Positions 10,690 through 22,629 are shown, counted from the stretch's first letter. The stretch is 64,000 nucleotides of DNA from Aspidapion aeneum (GCA_963576565.1 OY755038.1:180209452-180273451), one strand, 5' to 3'. A program made the numbers and translations. The notes: generated by a model from the letters alone, not told the origin.

Positions 10690-11125
10690 GTTATTGGTTA
10701 TTTGCCGTGGGCCGATTCGCCGCGGGATTTATTCGCCGCGGTCCGAATTGCCACGAATAGCTCCCTCTCCTCTTGTTGGGCGATCGAAACTTGTATTAAA
10801 CCTAACCTTGGTCAATTGATCGCAAACATATCCTAACCGGTCTAGACACCAACGTTTTGCAAAAAAATATCCCTACAAAGTTTTTCGAAAAAAAAAAAAC
10901 TTTTTAAAAATAATTTTTCAAAAAACTACTTAAGTATTTTTTCCAGAAACTAATATATAAAATAAAATTAAAAAATATATAATTTTTTAAAATTTACAGA
11001 AATCATGTTTACTATACGAAAAAACAAAATTATTGCCATCGTAAACCTCGTCCGCGGCGATTTGTCCCTATGAATGAATCGGCCCGCGGCCAATTGGTTG
11101 CGGCGAATTGTTTATCCCCCCTGTT
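10690..11125. mobile_element. MITE-like element with GC-rich inverted ends
   Basis: The left block at 10700-10760 (GGGCCGATTCGCCGCGGG and neighbours) is mirrored, imperfectly, by the right block at about 11047-11115 (GAATCGGCCCGCGGCCAATT). The interior is AT-rich and non-coding. It lies 50 bp upstream of the esterase exon's acceptor, inside the intron. Ends are approximate. Confidence 0.5.
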
Positions 11126-12212
11126 ATTAGCTAGTATAAAAAATTAATAGAACTAATAAACTGCATTTTATTGACTTAACGACACAAGGTATTTTAAAAT
11201 CACATACTACTAAAATATTAAACCAATATCATATAGCTGTAAAAAAAACTAACCAGCACAAATAAATTAGTTTATGCCATTTTGGGGTTATACCGGCCAC
11301 CGTAAATAGGGTAATGGCGCACAGTGGAACGACCTTATGGGAACAGAGGAACATGAGGTTTTTTACTTGAAACTTTTAATCTGGAAAAGCTAGAAATGAA
11401 GTTTATACACAGTTATATTGTACAAAGAGCAACGTTTTCAATAAAAAAACTAGTTAGGTACTTTACATGATTTAAACCATATACAGGGCGACCCAAAAAT
11501 ATAGTGCGTTTTACAAAAACCTATTTCTCTATATGCATATAACTTTGCTTAAATGTTATCTAAATTTTTCGTCTTGAATTTTTTGGAAAGAAGGATCTTT
11601 CAAATTTATTATAAAAACATATTTTTTATAAAACAGTAAAAAACTAGACAGGGTGTTCAACAAAAATGAGTCTTTGACAATTGCTCTTTACTCATATATT
11701 TTTGTAGAATTTTAGTCATTTTTGAAAAAGCCACTTTGTTTTCAACATTAAGAAATTGTCACGTCCGACATTTCATAAACAATAAAGATGGCTGAAAATT
11801 TTAGCTATTAGGCTATTAAAAAAATAAATTTTTGTATTTAGGCAGCTAAAAATATACCTCTGATTTGATAACCATTTTCAAAATAAATTACAGAGGCAAA
11901 TAAACATTAATCATTAAATCAAGTATGCCGTGATTGACAAATATTGATGTCAAGAAAAAAGATGGTTGTCACAGTTATATTATAAAAATATAAACAGTAG
12001 GATGACATTTCCTATTGACAATATTATTCATTTAAAAACATGACTGCAAATAATAACAGAACAGAAAGAACTGAGGCAGAAATTTAACTAATTTTACCCG
12101 TATAAAAAATAAAATTGCGAAAAGACATCCAATGCAAGTTATTAAAAAGCATTTCCACAGAAATTTTTTTTCCCTAACTGGTCTCAGCTAAACGAAAGTT
12201 GAGTCTAATTAT
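11126..12212. other. Intronic spacer with MITE-end fragments
   Basis: Two isolated CAGGG-type MITE ends are visible: TACAGGGCGACCCAAAAATA near 11484 and GACAGGGTGTTCAACAAAAA near 11648. No partner ends or genes were recognised. Confidence 0.35.
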
Positions 12213-12577
12213 ACAGGGTATCCCAATTGCCATGGGCTACTATGGCTATCCTGGTAACTATAAGAACTACAAAGTTAGTCAAATATTAAAAAATTAAAAA
12301 ATACCAAATTGAAGAACGTCAAAAATACAAAAAAAATGTTCCTTACGAATTTTTTGTAAAAATTACACTTTTTGAGATGTGTGATAAAATAGTTTTGAGC
12401 AATTTTTCGAAAAACCCCCGTAGCTCCGTACAAAATGTATTTTTTCTTAATGTGAAACTAGATTTTTAATATCCCCCAAAAACTGTACATTTTATCTTAT
12501 TTGATCAACCTTGTAGTTCTTATAGTTACCGAGATAGCAATTGTAGCCCATGGTATGGCAATTGGGACACCCTATAT
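12213..12577. mobile_element. MITE with ~75-bp terminal inverted repeats
   Basis: The left end, TATACAGGGTATCCCAATTG continuing through CTATAAGAACTACAA, is mirrored almost completely by 12503-12577, which ends CAATTGGGACACCCTATATA. The interior (about 200 bp) is AT-rich and has no transposase. The flanking TA suggests a TA target site, as in Tc1/mariner-like or related elements. It lies inside the esterase intron. Confidence 0.8.
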
Positions 12578-12813
12578 AATACAGTGCCCGCGTTAAAGTT
12601 TGCACCATATGGCAACTATGTCTATTTTAAGATAATTTTGTGTTGTGAAATAAATTTTGGTCAAATTTCTAAAATACAAAAAATTGCTTTGAAGTTAAAA
12701 AAAATATATCTATACCTAGTTAAAAATGGAAATTTAGCATATGCTCTGTATATACATATTTTATAAATACAATAAAAAGTAACCGTATACCTTTAGGATG
12801 AGTTTTTAAAAAC

Positions 12814-13137
12814 TCAAAGGGGTGGTCTAACCTTATTTTCCTCCACAAACCGTGACTCGACTCTACAGGATTTGTTCCACTTCCAATATAATTTTGCGCA
12901 AAAATTTTTGATCTTCTTTTCTATCCCCAAATGTAAATGTTCAATATTAGCAAGCTCTTTTACTTTTTTAATGGCTCTTTTGCCTTTTTTGAATCCTATA
13001 TTGGCATCCTTTAATATCAAAAAAGGGTCCCGATTTGTTTTAATCAAATTCATATTGGATCCAGTTTTCTCAATAAAAATTGCCGTTGTTATGATAACAA
13101 TAAAATAAGGTTTCAATATTTTCTTACCACAAAAATC
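12814..13137 (-). CDS. Unrecognised open frame, possible exon
   Basis: An open minus-strand frame of about 107 codons, with no upstream ATG; the first in-frame ATG lies about 30 codons in. It reads through a hydrophobic stretch (YFIVIITTAIFI), then a lysine-rich, amphipathic part (KKGKRAIKKVKELANIEHLH), then KLYWKWNKSC. It does not match the esterase and belongs to no family I recognise. A weak donor-like AAG|GTTAGA lies just before the stop. It could be an exon of a gene nested in the esterase intron, an old transposon piece, or chance; I lean toward chance or transposon. Confidence 0.25.
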   Translation of the reverse strand, partial: DFCGKKILKPYFIVIITTAIFIEKTGSNMNLIKTNRDPFLILKDANIGFKKGKRAIKKVKELANIEHLHLGIEKKIKNFCAKLYWKWNKSCRVESRFVEENKVRPPL

Positions 13138-13824
13138 TTAAAATGAGTCCACACAATAAGAATTGTAAATAATTTAGAAATTAAAAAGCACTAATAAAAT
13201 TTTTGACAACTCTTTTTAAATGCGCTTTTTATAATGAACTGCAAAAAAATGACGCTTTGGCCATACGCTTAACTTCGGTTAATTCCATAGCCATCTTGGT
13301 AGCAGATCGTAGCAGATAAATGTAATTTTCGTGATCGTAATACTCCAGCAATTATATTGAGATTACTGGTAAAGCGAATCCTGTCGAATCTCAAATTTTG
13401 TAAATACAAAAACTTAGATGTTGATATATTTTTACGTAATTTGTTCATTTTATTATTATATTTCTGATAAAAAAGACGACTTATTTGTGTAAAAATTTCC
13501 AAAAACCATTAATCAGTATTAAGCCGGGTACTCATTACCGAGCCTCGAGACTCGAACAATTCGCTAATGTAGACGTGAAAAAGGCATGATCGCAGCGCTC
13601 AACAAGCCATTCGCGTCGAGTCAATAGGCGGTCGTCGTTCAATGCGCTTTAAATAAAAAAAATACCATGAATGATGAAAAAGTATTGTCTATTTGAAAAT
13701 TACAGGAATAGACCTGTTATATGGGATTCAAAAAAACAAAGACTATTTAAAAAACATTTAAAAGAAGATGCGTGGTTTATATGTTACTAGCCTAAAACAA
13801 AATGGCTTTGCCAGTAAGCCCAAC

Positions 13825-14111
13825 CAGTGGCAGATCCAAGATGTCCGGAGGGGAGGGGCCAAGGAGGGAAAAAAACACAAAATATTTTTTTTTGCGGGAT
13901 TTAATAAGAACTAGCTTTAAAGTTTACCACTATGTGCAAATAAAATGTGCCGCAGGCGAAAATTTGAGTAAAATCAGTTAAATTTAATACAAAAAAAAAT
14001 TGCGGCTTATGCATTGGTTATTTTTCCTCTGGAATTATAAATTATAAGTTTTATGTCAAGGACGGGGGAGGGCAAGGCCCCTCTGCTCCCCCCCACCTTG
14101 ATTCACCACTG
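13825..14111. mobile_element. hAT MITE nested in the Harbinger-like element
   Basis: It begins CAGTGGCAGATCCA and ends TGATTCACCACTG, giving inverted ends of the CAGTGGCGGATCCA type, and is 287 bp long. Flanking 8-bp duplications AGCCCAAC (13817-13824) and AGCCCGAC (14112-14119) differ at one base. The G-rich left and C-rich right subterminal tracts are typical of this family, which recurs at 31510-31708 and near 26560-26725. Confidence 0.85.
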
Positions 14112-14536
14112 AGCCCGACTCGCACAAGCAGCAGCGTAAAAAAATTGCCTGAACCAGACAAAATAACCCAGAGAACATGTATAAGTATTAGGTCATTATT
14201 GAAAAAGGTTACCCCTTTCATGTTACCATCCAAAATTAAATGTGTTTAGTATATTAGTTATTTTTCTTGTACAAATAAAATTGCCTCCAATATTACTCTA
14301 AAGCACTACATTAAGTTGGTGCTGAAGTTGCTATTTGTTGTTAGCATTTGTGTAAGACTGGCCCAAACGTCATACTCCTTTATCATAACCGGATAGAGGT
14401 TTGCAATCACTAAAATAAAAAACCTAATATATCATACGAATTTCAACATTATATTGCTATATAAGACTAGTTTAATGATTATATATATATAAGTATCGCC
14501 GTCTGTTAAAAATAAATATTATTTTTTTTTAAATAA

Positions 14537-14690
14537 CATTTTAAACGCGTACCCTGGAAGAGCGTCATTACCGTTGTCAGTATAACATTTTTTAAATGCG
14601 TACCCTGGAAGAGCGTCATTACCGTTATGAGTATTAAATTTTAAACACGTACTCTATAAGAGCATCACTACCGTTATCAGTTTGTAATTC
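14537..14690. repeat. Three ~50-bp tandem repeats
   Basis: Units share GCGTACCCTGGAAGAGCGTC followed by ATTACCGTT; they start near 14537, 14585 and 14632. The third is the most diverged. A stray half-unit with TTACCGTTATCAGTA occurs at about 14857. Confidence 0.75.
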
Positions 14691-15577
14691 CTACATATCT
14701 ACCGCTAGAGGCGCTTTAAGCTAGCGCGCGCGAATTGTTCTTATTCCTTTAACATTTCTCAATACAGATCGCAACGCCTGAGTCAAGCCACATCTGTTCT
14801 GTGCAGTTTTTAGCATTAATACGTGCATAGGTTAGCTTGTCCAATCATAAGTGGTAATTACCGTTATCAGTAATGTGAGGTAAACAAAATATATTTATTT
14901 TCCTTTTTATACTACAAAATTTATTACCCAAAAAAAAAAAAGCAAAAACTCTTTTTACAAAACAAGCGGAGCGATAAAACATACGTATAATCATTTTCGT
15001 TATCATCATCATTATCAATTTTAATTTAAAGTAATATGCTCACAGAAAACGCATACGGGATGCCATTATGAGTATTTAAAGTAAATTTTTGAAAAAATCC
15101 TTGGACACATTATTTTTATTTTCTTAAAATATTTATATCTATCGACTCCTAGTTGGGGTAGCTTTGACCTCTTGAATTTAGAGAGCGAAAGTGGGTCAAG
15201 TGATACCTGGTTTAAAAGAGTTTTTTCTATTCCTTTACAGCATTGATATTATTTCAAAAATTAATAGATTAGTTTTTGAGATATTCGCAATTTAAGTAAA
15301 AAAGTAAGACTGACAGCTTACTATTTTCTTACAAGTAAACTATTACAAATAGATTTAGCAATTTTTTTTTTAATGTTTTTTTTTATTTAAAAAATGTATT
15401 TATGTAGGTAAACTTTTTCAAGAGATGTGTATTTATGTCTCAAATTTACTGGGTACTTTCTTTTAATTTAAGGTTTCGATATCGCGCTGCGAGCCCCGAA
15501 CAATGCCGTCCGTCCACATTAGCGAATAGATCGCGTTCGTTGATCGATGCTCGTGGTTCGTTAATGAGTACCCGGCT

Positions 15578-17112
15578 TTAGACAATCATATAACAAAAAT
15601 ATTTTCTAAAGTCAACATTTTATACCAGATTTTTTTTTATATTTACTTTTTATTGGCATTTCATTTAAATAGTAGTAAAATTTGTAATTAGACACACTTG
15701 TAACCAAAATTTAACGCACAAAGATATCTATCAGCCAAAATTACAACAAAATGATAATAAATGGTCTTCTTTCTAAATAATTGTGTGAAATTAATTTTAA
15801 AAATATAAATAAAATTTTTTGGTCTATGTCTCTCATATACTAAGCCGTTCCTCTGTGTGGCAGATGTGGCCGGTATTTTTTCCTTTTTTAAATTTTTTAA
15901 CATTTTTGAAATTTTTTAAAATATTTTTGGCATTTTTCTTATTTTTTAATATATTTATAGTACTTGAGTACATCTATTGTAAAAGTAAAAGACTTGGGGA
16001 AAATCAAGTACTTTTACAATGTACTTGGTACTAGAAGTACATTTGAAAGGAAAATGTACTTAATACTTCAAGTACTTTTAATATGTCCTTGTAACAGCTC
16101 TGGTGACAGCCAATCTAAGGGTTTGTTCAAAAAAAGTACAAAGTACCATATAACAGTTCTTTTTGCCATTCGACCGTGACCATATACTATTCAGTCAAGC
16201 CCGATATATCTACGCCTCCTTGGTTAAAAAAAGAGGTGGCTCTCACTCATGTATATTCTTATTGTCATAGCATACAAGCCTTTAGCGAGCGGCCGTAGAC
16301 TTTTCTGCCGTCTAATGAAAAATAGAAGTGTGTTCGGTTCGGTTAGGTTTCCAGGAGTACGTTCACAATTAACGCCGTGTGATTCCTTTTTGCTCGTTCA
16401 CGACTGAAGCCGCGCGGGTCCGTTTGGATGAATTTTCCGTTCATGATTCGGTTGCTGTCTTTGGGTCGCACACCGGGAACGCGAAAAGACGTTCACGACT
16501 AACACATGGCGAACAACCATTTATCTCGATGAGTTGGTTAAAATTTAATTTGTCGCGCATACGCATAGCGAAGATGTAACATATGAGAGCAAACTCTAAC
16601 CCAACTTTACTCCTTTTTTTGTCAAAATATTTTTTTTTTAAATTCCACCAAAGTGTTTGAGCAAGTAAGAGGCTCTTTTCAACAAACTCACATAATGTGG
16701 AACATAATTAGAAGGGAATCCCATTATTAGAAGCCAAATTTTTCACTTAACTTCAAATTGCTTAGTAATATCAATATTATTTGTCCATATTATGTCAAAA
16801 AATATATAAAAGGCACCTCTTTATTCTTACAAAATAGTAGTACAATTTTTGGTTCCTTTAAATAATAACATGAATATTGGGTTCTTATAAACTCAATAAT
16901 CTTTTAAATCTGTGTTATTGTCGGAAAACTCCTTTCGATTCAAAAATACAAAATTGACAAATGACAGAGAGAAGACGTCCGGTCAATGCCCGGCGCGTCT
17001 GGTTAAAATTTACACTATAAATTTTAATCCCAATCATGAACGCACTTGTGATCTCTTCATCATATGATCAATTTAAACCAACGCACGCACTTGTGTCAAA
17101 GGAAGCCGCCGG
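15578..17112. other. Intronic spacer with AAGTACTT-rich patch
   Basis: About 15955-16110 is packed with GTACTT/AAGTAC words in both orientations, a composition known from some hAT-like MITEs; clear ends were not found. A TTCGG TTCGG TTAGG run lies at about 16333-16347. The 66-codon frame at 16379-16579 is not recognisable and starts with an ATG of no special context. Confidence 0.35.
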
Positions 17113-17142
17113 ACCCTAACCTACTATTTAGTAGGTTAGGGT
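17113..17142. repeat. Palindrome of 14-bp arms built from AACCT/AGGTT words
   Basis: ACCCTAACCTACTA (17113-17126) and its exact complement (17129-17142) flank a 2-nt centre. Each arm contains a TTAGG-like word pointing toward the centre, so two telomere-motif-like blocks face each other. Confidence 0.8.
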
Positions 17143-18633
17143 CACGGTCAGATGACTGACTAAGTTTATTTGTTAATCAATTTTTTATCGCAGAACTGAA
17201 TTTAATGAACTAAACTTCGTTGCACACCTAGAAAACCATATTTTTTTTTAATGAAAAAAAGACAATTTAAAAGATGAACTAGTTTAGTTTAATACCAAGT
17301 GATAATTCAACCTCATTTGTTTTTATGTTCCCTATATAAATATAAAGTTATTGTTAGCCTGTGAACAAGCTGGTTTCCTGTCTAACACCAAAAGATAATT
17401 TTAGTTGAAATCGGTAGTGCACTTTTTGAGATATGTCGCTTTAACCGTCCATTAACCGTTTTCAGTCTGAATATCTCTTATTTGCTGAAACAAGAAAATT
17501 TGATCATCTTTTTGTTATTTATTAACAGATTTTATAGATATAAAAACTGATTAAAATTTAAGATGAGGAATACGACTAATTTTTAGGTTAACACTTCAGA
17601 TGTAAGAATAAGGAAATCCCAAATTTTTCATAAATATTATGTAAACCAGATCTATGTTAAATTCAAAAAAGTAATCTTTATTAAAATGGGCTAGTTTTTC
17701 AAATATGACGATTATACCAGGCGCACTTTTCAGTCCTAACTTTTAACTTGCTTAAACGAGAAAATTTTTCTTGTTCAATACTTGATTATTTCTTAACCGA
17801 TTTTAATAAAACAAAAAGTGTTACCCAGACCAGGTTTATTAAAATATGATTTTAGTTTAATAAAAATAGGTCGAAAAAGGAAATAATGGTCAAGATACAT
17901 TTTTTTTATTTTGCCCACACAGAAAAAAATCTCCATTCAAAAATTTTCAATACGCTGTGCAACTGAAATTGTGCAAAAAATATAAAACAATTGTTAAAAA
18001 AAAATAATACATCTGTGTTAATTTTACCAATTGGATTGTGTAATTTATTTTGTGTAAAAATATTATACAACACTACAATTAATCTCAACAGCGTTGTATA
18101 AAAGCCGATTGTGTAATTAAATTACACACATAAAACGTAATTTTTTTAATGAAAATTTGTGCATATGTTTTTTTAGGTCATACCCATTTAGTAAAAATTG
18201 TGAAAATTTTCTTTTTCGTTAACAACAGTTAAATTTATCTTAACAAAGTTGTACAAAATTGTGTCATTATAATGTAGACATAATATATCTTAAAAACTAA
18301 TACCTATAGGAACATATATAATTTTGAATTTCTTTTCTTAACTAAACTTCCCCAATCCAAAGGGTTTGTTAACTTTTATCTTTTATTAATGTTTTCAATC
18401 AAATATATTTTTAACACAAAAACGGGTATTTAGGGATATTAAAAAAATACCCCAAATTGTAGAAATCGGTCTTCGCATCGATTCGGTAAAAGTCGTTTTA
18501 AGCAATCGCCCCACCGCATCGGGCTCCCTTCAGTTTAAATGTGGTGTTTGGCTGCTGAGTGAGGTGATCCGTATAAAGTTGGTGCCATAAATTGATAAGT
18601 TTGTACGTCAACTTTAAGTGTGTAATTGATTCT

Positions 18634-18710
18634 ATGGATTTTGTGAAATTAGTTCTCGAAAGACTGAAGGAATGGGTGCCTACTTGTAGTCCTCAAAGAG
18701 AGATTTCGAG
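18634..18710 (+). CDS. Possible first exon of an unrecognised gene
   Basis: An ATG at 18634 opens 25 codons plus two bases (MDFVKLVLERLKEWVPTCSP and six more residues) and runs straight into a perfect donor, GAG|GTAAGT. The peptide looks like real helix-forming coding sequence, but I know no family for it. It is inside the 4.2 kb inverted-end element and on the opposite strand to the esterase. The phase does not fit the next exon-like block directly, so an unseen exon or decay would be needed. Confidence 0.3.
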
Positions 18711-19786
18711 GTAAGTAAATTACTACACATAAGTCTACCCAAGCTTTTGAGTATAGTTGATCCATTTTCTTTGGAATAATAATAATAAAGAAGATGGAAC
18801 TATATAAGTAGGTATTAAGGTAAGTTCCTACTATTCAGGTGTTAGTTAAATTTTAAATAAAAGGTATATTTGTTGGATCTTGCTGAGAAAAACTATAAAA
18901 GAAATAAAGTTGAAAACATGTGCACATATGTGCATCTCGCCATTTTGCTTCTTTTTTCAACCATTGTGCAAAATTTTCAAGCAATTAAAAAAAAATACTA
19001 AAAATGTTTTCTTTTAATTTTAGAGAGAGTGCAACCCATACTATTCTGTTATCTTTTTAAACAATTTTACAAATATTTTCAACAATTCGTTGCATTTTTT
19101 CATCGCTTTTTGTAAACCTTTAAGGAGCGCATCCAGTCATTTTGCTAGTTTTTATACAATTGCCCAAAATTTTCCAGGAATTGTATAAAATTTTTCAACA
19201 GTATGCAAGACAATATGTTTCATTATTGTAAGTATGAAATCTATTCCATTCTTTATATTTTGTTATCTTTTCAAACAATTTTGCTAATATTTTCAGCGAT
19301 TTCTTGCATGTTTTGTTTCCTTTTTGTTTTAATCGTTATTGTGCGAAAATTATTAAACCAATTCCACCATTTTTTAACTTTTTATACAATTCTGTAAAAT
19401 TTTTCAATAATTGTGTATGATAATTTGTTATTTTTTTAAAGTGTAAAATATATTTAAGAGTATAGTCAACTATTTTTTTTGGTTACTTTTTTCATTTTAT
19501 AAATTACAAGATATAAAAGTAACAGTAAAGAATAAGTAACCGATTTTCTTTTTCTGTGATTGAAAGTAAATGACAACATTGTCCCCAAAATTGTCTTTGT
19601 TTAGCCAGTTTGAAGCTTGAAACATTACTGCGCTCGCGCACTCTCTTAGTAATCACTTTCAAGAATTTTCGCAGAGAAGAAATTGGGCGTCTTGACCGAA
19701 TAAAACTATCTACAAAATTTCAGCCTCATCGTTTAAGCTATTTTTGTTATAAACTGCCCTTTTTAAAAAAAATTTTTATTGTTTAG

Positions 19787-19949
19787 CTTAAACGATTTTG
19801 CAATGACATATCCGAAAAACAAGGCCAGTTTTTTGACAAATGTGCAGAAGTTTGTTCAAAACTTTGGGTGCTGTTAAAATTAAAAGCTAATCAATTTACC
19901 AAAGATCATATACCGTGGTTTGAAAAGGGTTTTCATAAATCAGACGAAG
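19787..19949 (+). CDS. Possible internal exon of an unrecognised gene
   Basis: 163 bp, open in one frame from a TTGTTTAG acceptor to a GAAG|GTAAAT donor. The frame contains CNDISEKQGQFFDKCAEVC and FTKDHIPWFEKGFHKSDE, a composition that looks coding rather than random. The frame joined from the 18634 exon by simple splicing would meet a stop after about 30 codons, so the two are not simple neighbours. The acceptor lies in a short inverted repeat with 19727-19740. No function is proposed. Confidence 0.3.
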
Positions 19950-20122
19950 GTAAATGACAATTTTTGCAATACTATTTTTGATTAACTAAAAATTGGTAAA
20001 TTAGAAGTAAAACTATATATTTTGCATGTCTTACTTCCACGGTATCTATAGAACTGTAACCTTTATTTATAGGATATCAAAATATTAGTCAGAATAGTCT
20101 TATGTAATAATTCAATGTCCGT

Positions 20123-20273
20123 TAGGGACTGTTCTTAAATTACGTAACGCTCTAGGGGGAGTGGGGGTTTCGCTTTGCGTTACACTTGTCTTTTCTTGAA
20201 AATGCGTTACCAGAGGTGGAGAGGAGGTCAAAAATCCTGAATTTTTGGGTTACGTAATTTAAGGACTTTCCCT
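20123..20273. mobile_element. MITE of the TTAAATTACGTAACGC type
   Basis: The left end AGGGACTGTTCTTAAATTAC followed by GTAACGC is mirrored by the right end GTTACGTAATTTAAGGACTT followed by TCCC. It is about 150 bp with no coding capacity. This TIR sequence is common in insect genomes (recalled from family knowledge). Confidence 0.75.
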
Positions 20274-21760
20274 TGCACTTGGCTCTATTTTTTTTAGCGG
20301 ACAAGCAGCTATTTTGTCTTCGCTGCCTTTCTTGCAATTCCCAAACAAAAAAAAATCCGAACGATGGAAGTCCAGCAAACAAGAATTTTTGCTTAATTCA
20401 GAGATACTTTTCATTTAATTGTTAAAGAAAATGACAGGATATTATGTAAAAATTTAATATTTTTAACTATTATTAAATAAAATTGTAGGAAATATATGCA
20501 CAAAATTGTGCAGTTTTGGTGTAAATAAAATTATTTATTGTAAAATATATAATATATTATATTGATATATTATATATTTTGTGGTAAAAATAAAAATATG
20601 ATTTCACAATGTGCAAAAAAATACACACATCTTTTAAAATTTAACTACATAATTGTGCAATTATATTGCACAAAATAGAATAGGAAAATTACACAATATT
20701 TTGTACAAATGTTTAAATACATGCAAATTTTCCAAAATTTTAAAAATATTAATGCAAAATATAAAAACAAATTGTGCAAAAATATGTGAAATTTTTTTAT
20801 ACAGACCCGTAAAATAACATTTTGCACAGCATTGTGCAACAAAAACAGTTGCACAATTGTTTAAAATTTTACAACAAGTTTTATTGCACAAAGCTATGCA
20901 AAATTTTTGCACAAATTGCTTTTACACCCATTTTGGAAACAAATTGGGCAAAAAAAATTAACAATTGTTGAAAAAAATAACATACATTTTTCTCTGTACA
21001 ATTGAGACTAAAAACAGCACCTGGTTTAATTTCTATATGTCAACACCAACTTTACCCATCTAAATATTAAAGACCTTATTAAATTTTACAAAGATTTGGT
21101 TTACATAATATACATTAAAAATTTGGGATTTCCTTACTACTATATCAGAAACGTAAAAGCCGAGAAGAGCAATGCTCTTCTCCGGTAAAATTTTATAAGC
21201 ATAAAATTTCAGTGGTGGTGGTTATCCCAAACTTTAAATTAACCGACAAATTTGCTTAATTCTAAAAGTTCACGTTGATAAAGGCAGATACAGTTTTTGT
21301 TAGATAAGATAGTTTTTTTTTATTTCAGCAAATAGGAGATATTTATACTGAAACCGATAAAAGGTTGAAACATAATTTTTGAAAATGTACCTGACTTACT
21401 TTAACGAGAAATATCTTTCTGTGTTAGGCAAGGAGCAGTTTGTTCAAAGCATAACAATAATTTAATATTTTTATAGGAAACATATGAAAAAACGAGGGTA
21501 AATTATCAATATGCGTTGTTTTCGTTCAGGCTTGTAGGAATAAAACGTAGTTTTCAGCTTTTTTGGACTACTTCCACAACCAAAAAAATTTGGTTTTCTG
21601 TCTAAGCAACTGAGGTTTTTTCACTAAATTCAGTTATGTAGTAAAAAGTTGTTAACAAATACATTTAGTAAAAAATTTGAAGGGCCACAAGGCAGTCGTT
21701 CTATTTTTTAAAAATACTGTAATTTAATCCCTTTTAAGTGCAAACAATACATTTTCTCAC

Positions 21761-21904
21761 CGTTGCATTCAATGTTGGAGTGTAAACATTAAGAAATAAA
21801 CAATCTTCGCTTTGCTGCTTTGGATCGCCAGTTACCGAAAAACACGATTTTCCTTCTTTAGTGGCATTATAAATGCCTGTCCAGTTTCCAATGGGTTTGG
21901 TTGC
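21761..21904 (-). CDS. Carboxylesterase internal exon (SEDCLFLNVYTP exon)
   Basis: On the minus strand this 144-bp exon has exactly 48 codons and is phase 0 at both ends, with acceptor TTTACAG and donor G|GTGAGA. It encodes the N-terminal signature of type-B carboxylesterases: PIGNWTGIYNAT, a cysteine (in KSCF) that would form the first family disulphide with the cysteine of SEDCLFLNVYTP, then TLNAT. The SEDCL-LN-Y-P block is the PROSITE-type esterase signature (family knowledge). It joins in phase to the exon at 10478-10639. The exon preceding it should encode the GIPYAKPPVG-like region and is not found up to the window end, so the first intron may be long too. It is most likely an active host gene, because both splice phases and both frames are intact. 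Confidence 0.9.
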
Positions 21905-22629
21905 CTGTAAAGCAAAGTTGTATAGAAATAAATGTATCCATGATGGATCTGATACCTTTCTAGCCCATTAGCACACTCGATGTAAACTCCATGCTATGAT
22001 AACATTGAAAACAGTTTTTTTTTTAATATCTCAGAACCGAAAGCTCCTACAAAGTTTTTGGTTATAACACATTTTTTTTTGTGTTCAATTATACCTCTAT
22101 AAACACATTGATGCGATGCTCTGTTAAGAAGGTAGTATTTTATAAAGTTTTTAACCAAAATCTAGTTAAATCGTTACAGTATCAAATACTATTTTACCTA
22201 AAAATTTGAAGAAAATCTGTTAAGCGGTTTAGAAGTTATCGTGTTACGGACCAACACTCACACACAGACATCACGACGATATTGCTAAAATAGGTCAAAA
22301 TACACCCAAATAACACATTTTCAGCGTTATCTCAAAATTTTTAATTGCGGGTTGTGTACATATACGTAATATTCCAATACACCCGGTTAGCTATTTACTC
22401 TATAAGTGGATTTTGAGTATCACATTAAAGGATGACAATACGAAAATTGCATAAGTCTGTCCTTTACACGTATACGAAAACGGCCACGCCCGAACGAATC
22501 AGCGCCGTCACTAGACTATTGGTATTCCCTTGAAGAATAGTTTTTTAAATTCCATAAAGAGTATAAAAAAGTTAATAGAATTAAATTTGTTGTAATTATT
22601 AGATTCAAAATTTTATATTACGCTACAGA
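21905..22629. other. Spacer, no recognised gene
   Basis: AT-rich, with no clear motif. A pyrimidine-rich tract precedes the esterase acceptor only weakly. Nothing else is supported. Confidence 0.4.

Larger units (their letters stand above)
13522..15577. mobile_element. Non-autonomous PIF/Harbinger-like element, 2056 bp
   Basis: The first 16 bases (AGCCGGGTACTCATTA) are exactly complementary to the last 16. The inverted similarity continues, imperfectly, for about 60 bp per side, including GCTAATGT(A/G)GACG. The element is flanked by a 3-bp duplication, TTA, at 13519-13521 and 15578-15580, the target type of Harbinger elements. No transposase frame was found inside. The interior carries a nested hAT MITE (13825-14111) and a short tandem array (14537-14690). 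It lies in the esterase intron. Confidence 0.8.
17320..21490. mobile_element. 4.2 kb element with ~400-bp inverted ends
   Basis: About 17320-17700 aligns, in order and with indels, to the reverse complement of about 21060-21490. Shared blocks include TCTTATTTGCTGAAA-AA, AAGGAAATCCCAAATTTTT and TATGTAAACCA. Further in, both sides (17930-18120 and 20480-20990) are rich in TGTGCAAAA/TTTTGCACA words, which extends the mirror symmetry. No transposase is visible. The interior has two exon-like blocks (18634-18710 and 19787-19949) and a small MITE (20123-20273). The whole sits in the esterase intron. Termini are approximate. Confidence 0.65.

Noticed and set aside
16379..16579. 66-codon plus-strand frame in a less AT-rich patch
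   Set aside because: No motif, no splice context and no conservation evidence; left as spacer.
18634..19949. Joining the two exon-like blocks into one gene model
   Set aside because: The donor of the first leaves phase 2 and the acceptor of the second then gives a frame with an early stop; I report them separately instead.
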